Notes: a model not told the origin generated them from the letters alone. A stretch of 64,000 nt of DNA from Parelaphostrongylus tenuis (GCA_019055375.1 JAHQIW010003721.1:32596-96595); one strand, 5' to 3'; counted from the first letter of the stretch, positions 44,114 through 55,849 are shown. Translations and numbers: made by a program.

Positions 44114-45558
44114 ATGTTACCGCTGCTAGCTACAATCTCTGCGGTACTGGGCTGCGGAGTTATTCCTGCGGGTCAAGGCAGTGATATTGCGATTGTTTTT
44201 GTACTACAGATGATTTCGATCTTGAATGTTAGCTTATGAACTCTATTGTGAATAAATATGCTTAGGAGATCATCAGTACTCAAGAGCTGTTTCGATCCAA
44301 GTTTTTGATGAGAGACTTTTGAGATATAAACATCAAAATTCAAGCATACCGATTGAATCATTGAAGAAACTGTTTTAATTTCGCATAATTTACGAAAAAG
44401 TTGCGAAATTCCTCTGCACCGAGGGCCAGGACGTTCACAACTTTGCCTGTTCAGATGATCTACGTTGCAAACCCCACACTTTATGACTCAAGTTTCACGA
44501 ATTGCATCTGACAGTGCCGGAGCTCAGGGATTTGTACAACATCTTGTGATGCAAATAGTAAGTTTGCAACTAGCACATTTCAAGTGCTTGTTTTTTGAAA
44601 CCCTTGGAAAGCCATAAGAGGTGTGCTTGAGGTTTCTAATAATTAGTCGGCTTTCTAATGCTAATATCACTTGCATGATTATATACAATTTATTAGGAAA
44701 TATTTCCAATAAACTCCACCGAGACTGAAAAATTAATGTTAGGGTCTTTGATGTTCTCGAACTCTAAAGTCGTAACGCCTTCTACGCGACGCTGTAATTA
44801 CGAGCATTTTGGGTCAAGTTGAAAAAATTCACTTATGAACCAGTGAGATACCAAACAGCTCTTGGTCCAATGCATATGACTACTAAGAGTGTTATTCAAT
44901 AGTCCATTAGAGTTCAGGCATAAATATATTAACCACAAGAAAAGGACAATGTTCATCATTGCGACATTAAGTAATTTATGCCAAATTACTGGTAATGATT
45001 GGATTGTGAGAAACAGTATTAAAGTTATACTATAATCAACAGTCAGAAGGGATGACGGATTTCAATCAATTTCAGTATTCTTTGGTCCGAGTGAAGTAGT
45101 ATACATAGAGTCAGGCAATGGTTTATGGAGTTTCAAAGAGTGAAAAAATCAGTGTTAGACACTGCTTTGATGTATTTTCTCTTATGACTTATAATGGAAG
45201 AAGGTATCATTCTGGGACTCGTATTTTCTTGCACTTATCGGCAGGCATGCCGCAGAAGTGCATCATTGTCGGCAATGGGAATTTGCCCTAAAATGGACCT
45301 CGCAACAATGGAGTGTAAGACAAAAATGTAATAACGCTTATTCCCACTAATCAAACTTCAGTCACCGCGGCTGTCATGGTTCGAACAGCTTTATTCATAT
45401 ACAAACTCGTTTTCTGAGAAGAACAAATCTCTATAGACCACAAATAATCATGGCGAATTAATCGATATGATGTGGCAAAGTGTACTGGAGAGAGTTCCTC
45501 AAATGTTGGCATCGGGTCCATTTAAATCGCATTTCTTCTCGGCGATTGCCACTGTTGG
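44114..45558 (+). pseudogene. Secreted nematode protein gene, copy D (inverted, decayed)
   Basis: Plus-strand exon 1 (44,114-44,177) encodes a hydrophobic leader ending LGCGVIPAGQ, with GC instead of GT at the donor. Exon 2 remains at about 44,410-44,568 (FTTLPVQMIYVANPTL, later ASDSAGAQGFVQHLVMQI after a frameshift). Exon 3 at 44,740-44,852 (VFDVLEL, stop, then a second stop). The last exons lie at about 45,244-45,558, with MMWQSVLERVPQMLASGPF and SHFFSAIATV open after a lost base. A LINE 3' fragment begins at 45,561, directly after the Ala-Thr-Val codons, removing the stop. Copy D keeps residues (SHFF) closer to the wider family than copies A-C, so it is an older lineage. Confidence 0.75.
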
Positions 45559-45560
45559 AG

Positions 45561-45706
45561 TATCACCTGTATCACCTGTCGTCCCGTTGATCGTCGAGTG
45601 ACTTGAGCGGGTACCAGCAACTCTTCCATTTTTCCCTATCGCGTGCAAGAGTAGCCCAGTGGGTCCTCCTCGCTCAAGGAATTCGCTGAGCATCATATCT
45701 TTCGAT
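45561..45706 (-). mobile_element. RTE-like LINE 3' fragment, copy 4
   Basis: About 146 bases matching the extreme 3' end of LINE copies 2 and 3, beginning with the GTGATACAG tandem and ending where GCTGAGCATCATATCTTTC stops. It is strongly 5' truncated. It interrupts the 3' end of pseudogene D. Confidence 0.85.
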
Positions 45707-46830
45707 AAGCTCGACATTTATGTCGCAACATCACAAGGGAGAAGACGAAGCAACAACTGAGCCTTGGCTCCTGATCTATCTGCGCATTTATTGCCATTTT
45801 TTTTTTCAGATGATCCGTTCTACGTACCACGTTTTCGTACCACTCGTCGCAAAGAGTGCTTCAATGGACTGTTTTGAGTTACGCAAGTTGGGAAGTTCCA
45901 AAACTCTCTGAGAAGTCAAAAAAATTCCCTAGAAGACGTCTCACCAGTTTCTCCAAGCTCAGCTATGACGTACAAAGCGATGACGACATTAATAGGCGCC
46001 AAGTAGGTGAAAGATGAATGCAAATGGCAGAAAGATAAGCTGCAAAAGCGGAAAACGACTGTTGACATTGTGGAGACGATAACCATCATTTTGGTGACTG
46101 TGTAGGTAGTAACTGCCCAGAACAGTGCACATCAAAGAGAGTTTGAAAGTTGTGTCTTATAAGATGTTACTCACAGGTTATTATATTACGAAACTTGCAC
46201 TCTGGCGTAAATTAGATATCAATTTTTCTTCATATGAGGAGCAATTCAGTTAGCGAGTGAAAATGTGTGCCAAGTAACTCGCATTCCACGCCATTTCACG
46301 AGCTCATTCGCAGTGGTACATTGAAAATGCGAACTTAAAGAACCGCCGATGTTATTTACAAAAGGGTTTTCATCATGTCAATTATGAAATGAATTGAACG
46401 ACGAATTTCGGTACAATTGCATATGCAACAATCCTGTTTATTGGCCACATTTCACAGTAGCCAACAGGTAAGAAGTTTCCACTGACGGGTGCATAAGTAG
46501 TGAGCTTATCAAGAAAAATAAAGTGCATTTTCTACTTTTGAAGAAGCGTATTCAGGCCCTCAGTGTCTTTAATATCACTGCAGTGTGCATTTGCAATCAT
46601 GTTCCACATAATTATATTTGCTACTGAAATGTCGCGAACATTAGGAGCTAATTCAGATCAAGTCAGCTTAGCACTCATTTGTGAAACTAAGTAAACTGCA
46701 AAAGATGGACGACTCAGTGAGGAAATTTAGTCAGATTATCAACCACAAAATGGGTAGTGGACCTGCATTTGAATGATGTGAGCCACACATGGAGAGATAT
46801 GAAAAGGTGAATTACTTTTCAGTTTTGCGA
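45707..46830. other. No recognisable gene
   Basis: AT-rich spacer between pseudogene D and unit B. The 63-codon frame at 45,720 has no motif. Confidence 0.6.
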
Positions 46831-47859
46831 AGCTGTAACTTTATTTTGGAAACTGACATCCTTTGAACTCGGCGTAGTCAATCAGCTTTTCTGGCCGGCA
46901 ATGCTGGCATATAGTTTTATAAGTTTCAAACACTACCCGTAGGCCATCGACTCTAACCAATCCTGCCTTGAACAAAGCGAAGACCTGGGAATGCTAGCCG
47001 GATAGATTTTTATATTTTCATTGAATTAGGCAATAATCTATGCAAGACGATCTTATCATTGTAATGGTCTTTGCTGTAGGTGCACCAAGTTCTTAGAAAC
47101 ATTTCGATTCATTCACCACCTAAATATCTCTAGTTGCTGTGTGGAATTCATTTTATCATAAAGTTGCCCAATTTGTATGAAGAGGCACTAACTGGAAGTG
47201 ATAAGTGGTGTTTATGCGCCTGCTTGCCCCTTCACAATCAGTCTCATTAGAGAGCGATTGCCGAGTCCCATCTAATAGCAGAAAATATGACTAGGTGAAA
47301 GGCATATCGAGGGATCGAGAGTTCTAATCCGCCACAGGCTCCCAGTTTTGCTCGCATATCAACACTCCTCCTATTGTGGCTGTGTTAACAACACCATTCA
47401 CTGTGACTTTCTGATAGACTTGTACTTAGCGTTGTGTTTATCTTATTAATTTCACATTTGCGCTTGTTATAGATCTTCAAAGTATGGCCGCTTTCAAATA
47501 AACTTTGAAGGGCCAAATAAATCGACAAATATACATGTAAACTATATTTCTTCACGATATGGCATCGCAAGATATAGTGCTGGGCTTCTCGCAGATCACG
47601 AGAACCCACCGCTAAATAATATGCTTGAAATTGGCGGATAATTATTATCATTGTAATCCTTCTTTAAGTAGTCTCTTTATGATCATAAGAGGAGCAATAA
47701 TGGAAGTATTTTCTCGATATCTGAGCGAAGAAAAGTTTTTTTTTTGCAAATTTGTTATTCACTTGTGAAGAAAGCATCAAATTGCAGTGCACCGCATTCT
47801 ACACTTTCGTGTAATTTTCGACATCATAATCACTATAGACCATTCATGAGGTTTGTCAA

Positions 47860-47865
47860 TTTATT
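47860..47865 (-). terminator. Candidate polyadenylation signal for copy B
   Basis: AATAAA on the minus strand, 66 bases after the stop codon, in a T/A-rich stretch. Confidence 0.5.
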
Positions 47866-47931
47866 AATGCTTTAATGGCATAAATATCGTTGAAAGGAAA
47901 AGGCTTGTTCGAAGTTCGTCACACTCATAAT

Positions 47932-49709
47932 TTAGTTTCCGCTGACAACGGCAGATGCTGACGCGAAGTGCAATCTAAATGGACCCGATGCTAACATCCG
48001 AACTGCTCTGTTGATCACATTTTGCCACATCGTTCTCGACCAATTCGCCATAATTATGTTTGTGGTCTACAAAGATCTTTTCTGCTTTATAGAGTGAAAG
48101 TTGCAACAAAAGAAGGAAGCTGTTCAAACCGAGATAGCTCCTCCAATTGTCAAGTGCTGCGGAGGGATAGGCGCTAGATGCATCATACACATCATTTGCC
48201 CTCCCTGAGCCATCATTGGTCGAGTGCAGATTCTCGTCACTGTGTTGTCGACAATAATGCAGTTCTCTTTCATCATGTCGGCGTCTGCAGGAAACTGAAA
48301 GAATCAGAGAAACGCTTCTTCTTATTCAATAAAAAACTGAAAAAATGCTGAAAACGGTTTTGGGCGATAATTCTCTTTCTTCAGAAATCGTCATAGCATC
48401 ATCTGTCGCATTGAATACCGTATCGTTCTTAAGAAAGAATGCGTTAAAAACTTCTTCAACAAGTGCCATTAATTGCAAAGGTTGCAATCTGAGCGATGTT
48501 AGTTTTTTACATGCTAGAAACTATTATGTAGTAGTTTTCCATTTGCTTCATTGGGATTATTAACAATGCTCTGCTTTTTTCTGACACATCCTCTGCCTAA
48601 AATCTTTTGAATGGGCGTTCAAAAAAAATACTCACCCTCTCCCAGCTGACCAGAAGAAAAAACTTTTTGACACTGCATTGGTTCGTAAATGATCGTGACA
48701 TTAAGTTGACCCAAAATGGATGAGATTACAGCACCAGGTAAAAGTGCGCGACGGCCATCGCTTTCGAGGACATCAAAAACCTGTGAGACATGCTGAGACA
48801 AACTTTTCGCTACTTCATAAACTAGGAGGATATCGTAACCAATTATAGTAAGATATGCATAGCATTAAAGTACTAGGATGTGGACGAACTGTTAGAAAAG
48901 TAGAGCTCATTTTCTACTCCTTTTAGAACGAGCAGAAAAAAAAACACTTGTAATCTAGAAGCTGTAAGCTTACTATTTGCATTACAATACGTGACACAAA
49001 TGCTCGAACTCCATCCCTGCTTCCTGCAATACCAGGATGTTGAGAAGAAATCGTGGCCATGTTGGTATAAACCATGGCGGCAGGCAATGTAAAGCCTGTG
49101 ACGACAAAGCTCCTGGTGCTTGCTGCAACGAAGTTTTGTCGTATTTGCATCCAAAAATCAAACCCCTTCGTTGGACAGTCTTTCAGGCTCATTTCTTTTC
49201 TGTTAAGACGTTCCATCAGCCACATCCCCACGTCTCCGGTTTTCAAAAAAAAAAGCTCTTTTTAACGTTGCTACAGGAGAAGATTTCTTGGTTTCAGACG
49301 CACATATTTCTCTCCGGACAAAGCTCTATTTTTCGCACTATTAGCAATTATTCCATAGCATAATCGGATTTTATTTTAAACACTGTGCTCACATCCAAAG
49401 AACACCATTTCTTTGTGCCTCAAGTCTCAGCGGTGAATGACTACTAATATTCCCACAAAAAGTTCCTCTCCAGCAAATCTGGCCAATTTTTCAGTTGCCC
49501 CTCGTTTTCAGAAAGAACATTCTCATTTTTATCAGTTTCCATAAACTATCGTCAATGAGTGAAAAAATCCGTAGTACAGCAACATTCTTCTATTCACTAC
49601 CTTGACCTGCAGGTATCACTCCACATCCAAAAACTGTCAAAAATGTGGTCAGCAGAAAAATCACGATGGGATGAGTCTGAAGTCTCACCGCTTTCGCAAA
49701 ACTCTTCAT
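47932..49709 (-). CDS. Small secreted nematode-type protein, five exons (copy B, intact)
   Basis: Exons on the minus strand: 49,601-49,709, 48,974-49,122, 48,636-48,780, 48,130-48,284 and 47,932-48,066; introns of 478, 193, 351 and 63 bases, all GT..AG, phases 1, 0, 1, 0. Together they give 230 residues. Residues 1-28 form a signal peptide (hydrophobic IVIFLLTTFLTVFG), and the mature start is CGVIPAGQASTRSF. Then come a region with VVTGFTLPAAMVYTN and GIAGSRDGVRAFVSR (37-86), a helix-like VFDVLESDGRRALLP with QLNVTIIYEP (87-134), a methionine-rich block (MMAQGGQMMCMMH) and a C-terminal NWSRTMWQNVINRAVRMLAS. Five cysteines occur in the mature chain. I recall similar secreted proteins only from nematodes and know no function, so none is given. 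The ATG is preceded by TTTTTTAG, a possible trans-splice acceptor. Copies A, C and D are broken versions. Confidence 0.85.
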
Positions 49710-49717
49710 TTTGCCTT

Positions 49718-49725
49718 CTAAAAAA
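49718..49725 (-). promoter_or_regulatory. Candidate SL trans-splice acceptor for copy B
   Basis: TTTTTTAG on the minus strand ends 8 bases before the ATG at 49,709. Many nematode mRNAs receive the SL1 leader at such a site. A second AG (ACTCAG) lies slightly further upstream. Confidence 0.4.
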
Positions 49726-51794
49726 CTGAGTAAACTTCATAAATCAATATTGGTTTCTTGAATTAGGTCATATAGAAGTAACAACGTGGTTTGCCACAGC
49801 AAAATACGTAAATTTCGGTCTAGCAGCTAATTGATTTTTCCAATAGATCTAGGTGTTTTCAATCTATTTGACACTCAACAACATCTTTTGAGGCAATCGT
49901 GACAGATTCTAGTACAGAATAGGCTAGTGAGAGCAGATGTTTGCCAAATTTTCATTAAAACGACTTACGTGGAGAGGATTACTCGAAATGAATTTTCAAC
50001 GAATGCATTTATTCCAAAGGTGGCTTAACTCAAATCTGATTTTCATCACCTAATTTGTGATGCTAAGACATAAAATCTGCCCTTTACAAGATAGAATTTC
50101 ATAATCGACAAGGCGTCGACATTACAAGTGCACTTAAAAGAGAAATTCTGTAGAAGAGGATATTGATTGATAGAAACGAAACACAACTTTCGGTGCAAAA
50201 TTTCAGCAACAGCGGGAATTCCATTTGCTGAACTTTGATGTTTTCTTCAGCTCTTTCTCTATGAGACGCATTACATATCTTTTATATGACAAATAGGTCG
50301 GCTGACTGCCAAAAAATTGCTTTAGAATTACAATAAAGAACTAAGAAACAGCCGGAGAATGAGGTAGTGCTGAAAGCTCACTCAGATGAGGTAGATCAAG
50401 GGGAACCGTGTCATGATTGTTTGAAAAGAAACACAGCTGCGTGAAGTCATGCAGTCTTGTCGTGAAGAACGCGAATCCTTCACCATGAAGGACTTCATAG
50501 AGCAGAGAGATGAGGAGGGAAAGTCTTCATTGTCAAAAAAGCGAGCGAGGTGCCTCTAGCCGAGTCTTTCTTGTTCGCTTTTCAAATGCCCCAATTTTCT
50601 CATCAATGTGAATATTTATGCAACGCATTAGTTTTTCGCGCTTTCTTCTCTATGTGTAGAGAAAACGAAATCTGTTGTTGTACGTCCGTGCAGAAAAATT
50701 TCTTACCAGTTGTGTAACGATCGCAAGCTCTTCAATAATCTATCTCATCTACGTAAGCGCTCAAAAGGAATCACCTGAAATTGATGAATGGTGTTTTCCT
50801 CAATTAGATTTCATCAAACTGACTCAGTTCTCCCTTTTTACCGAAATACTCCAAAACCTTTTACAAATGCAACGCTAAGAAACAAATATTGCTAGATCTT
50901 ATAGGAAATGAATTACTCAGAACTACAGTGAACACTACTGCGGCAATTCAGCTAGTGGAGAAGACCAGAACTCGTTTTACTGTTGATAAAATCACTTATC
51001 AGATCAAGATAATTTAGAATCCAGATTTCGAAGAACTGTTCAATAGCGGCAGTACCTTGTTTGAAGTAAAATCATTCTGGATACATTTCTTTCTCTGTAT
51101 AAGTAGCATCGTTTGTTGTCAGTTGTGACTGACGTATGTGGAGATAAAAAAAAGGTCAGATAAGTGAAGTAAAGTTCTTGAAAACAAAAAGTTTTATTTT
51201 TTAATACCTCCATAATGATAATTTCGAAGCACGGTCAGTGCTCTAGAGTCTTCGGTCATGATATGAGTTTTTAGAAACGCTAGTTGAAGCAAAATAAGCG
51301 ACTTCGCGGGTTATTAGCTGAAATTCTAAGAGACGAACATCATTGCTACAATTTGTCTTTGCATTTTCAACACTATAGAGCGTTGACGAATCTTTGACGA
51401 ATGTTTCTGAGAAATTGCCTTGTCGTGAATCATGTGAGCGGAACTGTTTCACAATGATATACTGCTTGCATAGCCATGCAGTACGAAATTGATTGCTTTT
51501 GGGAATCAATTAGTGTTGTTGTGATCTTAAAATCTATCAAAAAGTCAATCTAAAAAACTTTGATCTCCGTAAAAACTCATTTTTCTACAAATGCAAACAT
51601 CAACAAGCAGAATCATTCCTGAGATTCGAGAAAATCATTCACTCTTCATATGCTAAGCACTCTGAAATAAATGTGAATCACGCAATGGACGTTTATAGGT
51701 TTGCCACTGAATCCCTTTTCAGTTGCAAAGATGCAGGACAGTTGTGATTTTGTCCGTGCCGATCTAGCTTCTGCAAAAAAGCTATTTCAGTAAC

Positions 51795-52045
51795 AATCTG
51801 ATAACCACATAACATGTTTTAAGACTTTTGTATGGTCTGGTAAGGCACTTATACACTACTAGACGGGCCCGTGTCACTCTGACAGGCCCCTCAGTAGCAC
51901 AATGCCTTTCGGGCCGGCCAATTCCCTGAGGTTACGTCACTACTTATTAGAGAGTCGACGCCGAATGACAAATCACTGTAAGTCAGGTGATAAATCCCCG
52001 ACATTGCATTGAGTATCCTGTTCGTGTCTGGTAAAATAAATCACA
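51795..52045 (-). mobile_element. Family H repeat, copy H6
   Basis: Minus-strand unit, inverted to and touching H7. Blocks GTCATTCGGCGTCGACTC, GGCCGGCCCGAAAGGCATTG and the core at 51,854-51,900 (GUGCUA, CUGAGGG, and GUC with UAGUAG) are visible. The GAAAC element is lost. The tail is AGTCTTAAAACATGTTATG. Confidence 0.7.
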
Positions 52046-52400
52046 TATCTTTATTCGGTTATCAATGTTCGAGCGAGGTCTATGAAGCAATCGAATAAAG
52101 AGGTATGGTTCATTTCACCAGCTACGAACTCGACTGTTGGTCGCCGTAATTTCGGGAATTCATTACCTGACTTCCGGTGATCTGTTATCCAGCGCCGGTT
52201 CCTTAATAAGTAGTGGTGTAACCCTAAGAGATTGGCCGAACTGAAAGGCACTGTACTACTAATGAGCGCGCAAAGGCGAAACGAGTCCGTCTAGCACCTA
52301 TAAGTGCCTAACCAAACCTCACAAAAGGCTCAAAATACATCATGTGATTATAAGATTACTATTATTTCTGAGTGAGGTTTATAAAAACAGTCGAAAAAAA
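52046..52400 (+). mobile_element. Family H repeat, copy H7
   Basis: The start block GAGCGAGGTCTATGAAG is at 52,071 and recurs as GAGTGAGGTTTATAAAAAC at 52,370 (299 bases apart). Core at 52,253-52,297: stem I GUACUA/UAGCAC (one mismatch), CUAAUGA (one change from CUGANGA), stem II closed by GC/GC, GAAAC, stem III ACG/CGU with loop AGUC, and cleavage-type GUC. Apart from the G to A change, this is the best-formed stem III. Confidence 0.8.
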
Positions 52401-54290
52401 GCTGTTACGATACTCATATGTCAGGCGACGACAAATATCTAAGCCGATCTCATTCGCTGGGTAGGAACTTCTCATAGAAGTGCTAGTGATAAGTAGATAG
52501 CTTAAATTTCTGACTTCATCTCCACGTCTCCAATTTTCCAAAACACCCTTTTGTAACACGGTAGCATCCAGAATAAAATTTTGTTTCTGACTCGCATTTG
52601 GCCTTTCTTTTTTTCACCACGAGTAGAAAACTCTGGAAGCACGAAAAGCATATCAGCATGTAGAGCATTTTCTGTAGTATCGGAATCATGCGTTTCTACC
52701 TAGTTTCTCTCGCTGAGGTGAAAAAACTTTCCGTAAAAGAACAGTAGTTGCCGTCGTTTTAATGCAGTGTGGTTCTGTCGAGCTACGCGGTAGATCAGGC
52801 AATTACCTTACTAACAAGTCGTCGCTATGGCTTCCCCTCACATTTCACTCAGCTATGAACCATTCCGGTGAGTTCGTTTATCGACCAACTCACGGAGCGA
52901 AGGGAGAGGAGGCATCTGGGTGGGGCGACCGATGGCGCTTAGAAACTTTGGACAGAAACGTAGACTCTGATACTACTAAATATTCTCTACGAGCGCATGT
53001 GTTTTTCGAGCTTCTATCACTTATCACAACGCATGATAAAAATGGAGGCGGAAGGTTAGTGGAAACAAAATCTTATTCTGCGTGCTAGAGTGTTATAAAG
53101 AGGTGTTTTGAAAAACCAGCAACGATAAGTTGCAGCCAGAAATATAATATTTCTAACTATCTTCATACTTCTATGAAAAGTTGCATGAGATCGGCTTGAA
53201 AGGTTATCGCCGCTCAATATATAACTACCACTATTTCAAATACGAGTGATAATGCTAGCATAAAGAGTGAATTAATGAGAATTATCTCTAAAAACCAGCG
53301 CTGGAAGTCAATTACAGCCTCTCACCCTGCCAGATGCTATGTAGTGCTAAGGCGACTACTGCATGATGGATTATGATCAAAGGAGCAAGCAGATCAGTTG
53401 TCAGTCACCCACGATCCATGAAGTTCTCTGATCACGATGGGTCACTTCAACTTATCAATGTATAGTAAGGCTTCTCCATCAGACATTACCTCATTGGAGT
53501 GCTTTACGTTACCCACTGCCAGATGTTAAACTGATGTGGTAAACTCGTGACATCGTAGCTTTGACGAAGGGGAACCGAAAAAACGTCAACTGCGGTAAGA
53601 ATTCATTTAAAAAAACCTTGTGTAAGCTTATCAATAATCATTAGAACGAGAAATCAATTCCTTTATAGCCCGTAGAATTTTCAGAGCTTCACCGAAATTG
53701 TTACATTTTAGCCATATTCGTTTCGGGCATCGCCCCTCTCATCAGTGGACCACGCCCCACACTAAACTCTACTTTATAGCAGGGATGGAGAGATTTATGT
53801 GGTGATGGCACATGATATTTTGTTATCACCATTTTTTAATCAGCCGATAGACTGCGGCTCTTCGACAGAAGTTGATCCATCTCATCGACTGTTCTTAACC
53901 TCTCTATTAGATGGATCAATCCATGTCTACCGGCCGCAATCCGTCAAATGAGAAAAAGATAACACAATATCAGGTGTTATCACCACATGAGTCTCCTCAT
54001 ACCTTCTATGAAGTAGGGTTCAGTGCTGGACGTGGATCACGGATAAGGTGGGCCATGCCTCCGAAACGCGTGTGGCTGCGGCTTAACAACTTCGGTAAGG
54101 CTTTAAACAATCCAACTGCGCAACTGAAGTTTGTTTTCAAGGGCATTGAATGTTGGGGTACGACATTTTGCATCGTGCCGCGCAGCGTCGCGTCGAGACG
54201 AATTTGTATTGCCGTGGACCATAATGGAGAAAAGGTGATTCAGTTAAGAAACTTACGTTCTACAGTAAATTAAAAGAATAGAAGAATAAA
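52400..54290. other. Unassigned open frames
   Basis: Two plus-strand frames stand out in length: 52,762-53,088 (108 codons) and 53,911-54,273 (120 codons, with RWAMPPKRVWLRLNNFGKAL). Neither shows a domain that I know, and both may be repeat-derived. A worn PLE-type 3' motif (TTTGACGAAGGGGAACCG, then AACGTCAAC) lies at 53,558-53,592, hinting at PLE remnants. Confidence 0.35.
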
Positions 54291-54563
54291 GCTCTCGGGG
54301 TTGATCATTCCCTGGAGAGCGCCAAGCACTCGCTTTCAATTATCAATTTCATTTGAGATAACTGAATATAAATCTAGCCTTCAAATTATCTCAAGATGGT
54401 CTATTAATTATCAAATCAGTGCTGCTCACCCTCGCCGACAAGTCTGGTACCAATTTGCCGACTTTGGAGAAATGGGAGACTCGATGAACCATGAATGTGA
54501 GTTTGAAACAGCGACCTTGCGTGTGACGCACAGCATTTCTAACCACTGCTCCACTCCGCTGTT
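54291..54563 (-). mobile_element. tRNA-derived SINE, copy 4 (most diverged)
   Basis: Minus strand: worn head (GCGGAGTGGAGCAGTGGTTAG; B box altered), body with TTGGTACCAGACTTGTCGG, and the end TGATCAACCCCGAGAGCTTTA. Open frames overlapping it are shadows. Confidence 0.7.
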
Positions 54564-55079
54564 TAGAACACAGTATTACTACTGAATGATGCACACTACT
54601 GCATAGACATTTAAAAGGGAGTTCTCTTTAGTAAAACCCACTGTTCATTTGTCCTAAAAATCACGATGTTTGGGCGAAATAGTCACGTCGTTGCAAAAAA
54701 AACATTTTGCAGCTTTTATTGAAGAGTTTTTCAAATTTCATTCTTTTTCTGCAGCCATTCGATAGCATAACAGGTGCTAATTTTGGTTTGTCGAAAGACT
54801 TTTCTAGAAAGTTCTACAATTCAAGGAAAAGAAGGTCTTGTTTTTGGATTACTGCTCCAACTTCATAACGGATTATTGGTAATATCCAGCAAAATTTTTG
54901 GCTCTGAGCAATTTTTTTGTGCGGGAAAACTAACTATTAGTGGAAGGACGTCTATAAACAAACTTTCAGTGACAAATATGCTCATGCATCCTAAAATCTT
55001 CCACTTTTCTTTATAAATTGTATGGAATACATTCCTGTTTCCTCGACTTTTTTTACCTAGTTCATTGATAGCCATGCGA

Positions 55080-55640
55080 CAGATAGAAAATGGAGATATT
55101 AGTGCTAAGCTTAATTTCTGAAAAACCTTTTTGGTGCGCAGCCCCTACGAGGAGAACATGCGCTTCGCTTTCGGGGTGTCTAGTCTGTTATTTTAACCCT
55201 CTTAGGGCGGTAATAGAAAACGTTGTGCGCATCGCGGATCGCAAAGCGGCGCGAGATTTTTGCTATTCAATTAGGGCTTTTTTCCATCTTCAAAATAATT
55301 GGCTAGAATAAAACAAAAGGCTCGAAATACGAAATATGCTATCAATTCAGCGAAATAACTTTTTGAATCTTTTGTTTTCTCACTTGCTCTGCAACCTCAT
55401 ATGCTCTTGGAACATATATAGATCTTATGTATGAAAAGAACGCTGATTTACTGTGCATTCATATCGTTTTTAGCATTCAGACAATTGTAACAAGTTCTAC
55501 AAAAGATATAATGGCACTGATTCTCAAGTTGCTGATTATATTCATTAGCTACGATGCCCAAAAATCATCAAATCGGCTAGATCAGGAGGTAATTATAATT
55601 CGTAAAAAATAATGAAGAGTACTGCATGCGACATCAGCCA
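55080..55640 (+). pseudogene. Family K, copy K4
   Basis: GCAAAGCGGCGCGAGATTTTTG (5' block, shared with K1) is followed by GAAAAGAACGCTGATTTACT and an ATG at 55,512. That frame encodes a signal-peptide-like MALILKLLIIFISYDA and QKSSNRLDQE, ending at a GTAATT donor. A remnant of the C-terminal exon (ACTGCATGCGACATCAGCC) follows at once and is broken. If real, this leader is the missing first exon type of family K. Confidence 0.45.
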
Positions 55641-55689
55641 TTGATAACTCAAAATAAATTTTGGATTTGATAATATATTTTGAGCATTT

Positions 55690-55805
55690 CATGAAGTCTT
55701 TTAGGGGCACCTATACAGTGCAAGGCACGTGTTTTCGGTCTTCCAGCTTCGTTAGTTGCACGGTGCCTTTTCGTTCACACAGTTTCTCGGGGAATTAACC
55801 CTGCA
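55690..55805 (-). mobile_element. Family H repeat, copy H8 (partial)
   Basis: Minus strand: AAAAGGCACCG, then the core at 55,718-55,761 with a perfect 6-bp stem I (GUGCAA/UUGCAC), CUAACGA, a worn stem II, GAAA and ACACGUGCC, then the tail ATGCTCAAAATATATTATCA. The stem I sequence differs from all other copies on both strands of the helix. Confidence 0.75.
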
Positions 55806-55849
55806 TAAATTTTTGGGATTACTGTTCACTTCGTGAACTGGAGTTTTCA

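Larger units (their letters stand above)
46830..51750 (-). repeat. Segmental duplication, unit B
   Basis: Holds the only intact family gene. Non-coding flanks on both sides align with units A and C (see unit A for markers). An additional block upstream of the gene (about 50,390-50,580) has no clear partner in A. Confidence 0.8.

Noticed and set aside
48923..49246. 107-codon minus frame read as a gene of its own
   Set aside because: Only its middle is coding. It is exon 2 of copy B read through both intron edges.
49037..49363. 108-codon plus-strand frame, and the overlapping 63-codon frame at 49,074
   Set aside because: Both are antisense to exon 2 and intron 1 of the secreted-protein gene copy B. 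The minus-strand exon has matching paralogues and splice sites, the plus frames do not.
54301..54594. 94-codon plus and 67-codon minus frames
   Set aside because: Both lie within the diverged SINE copy 4.
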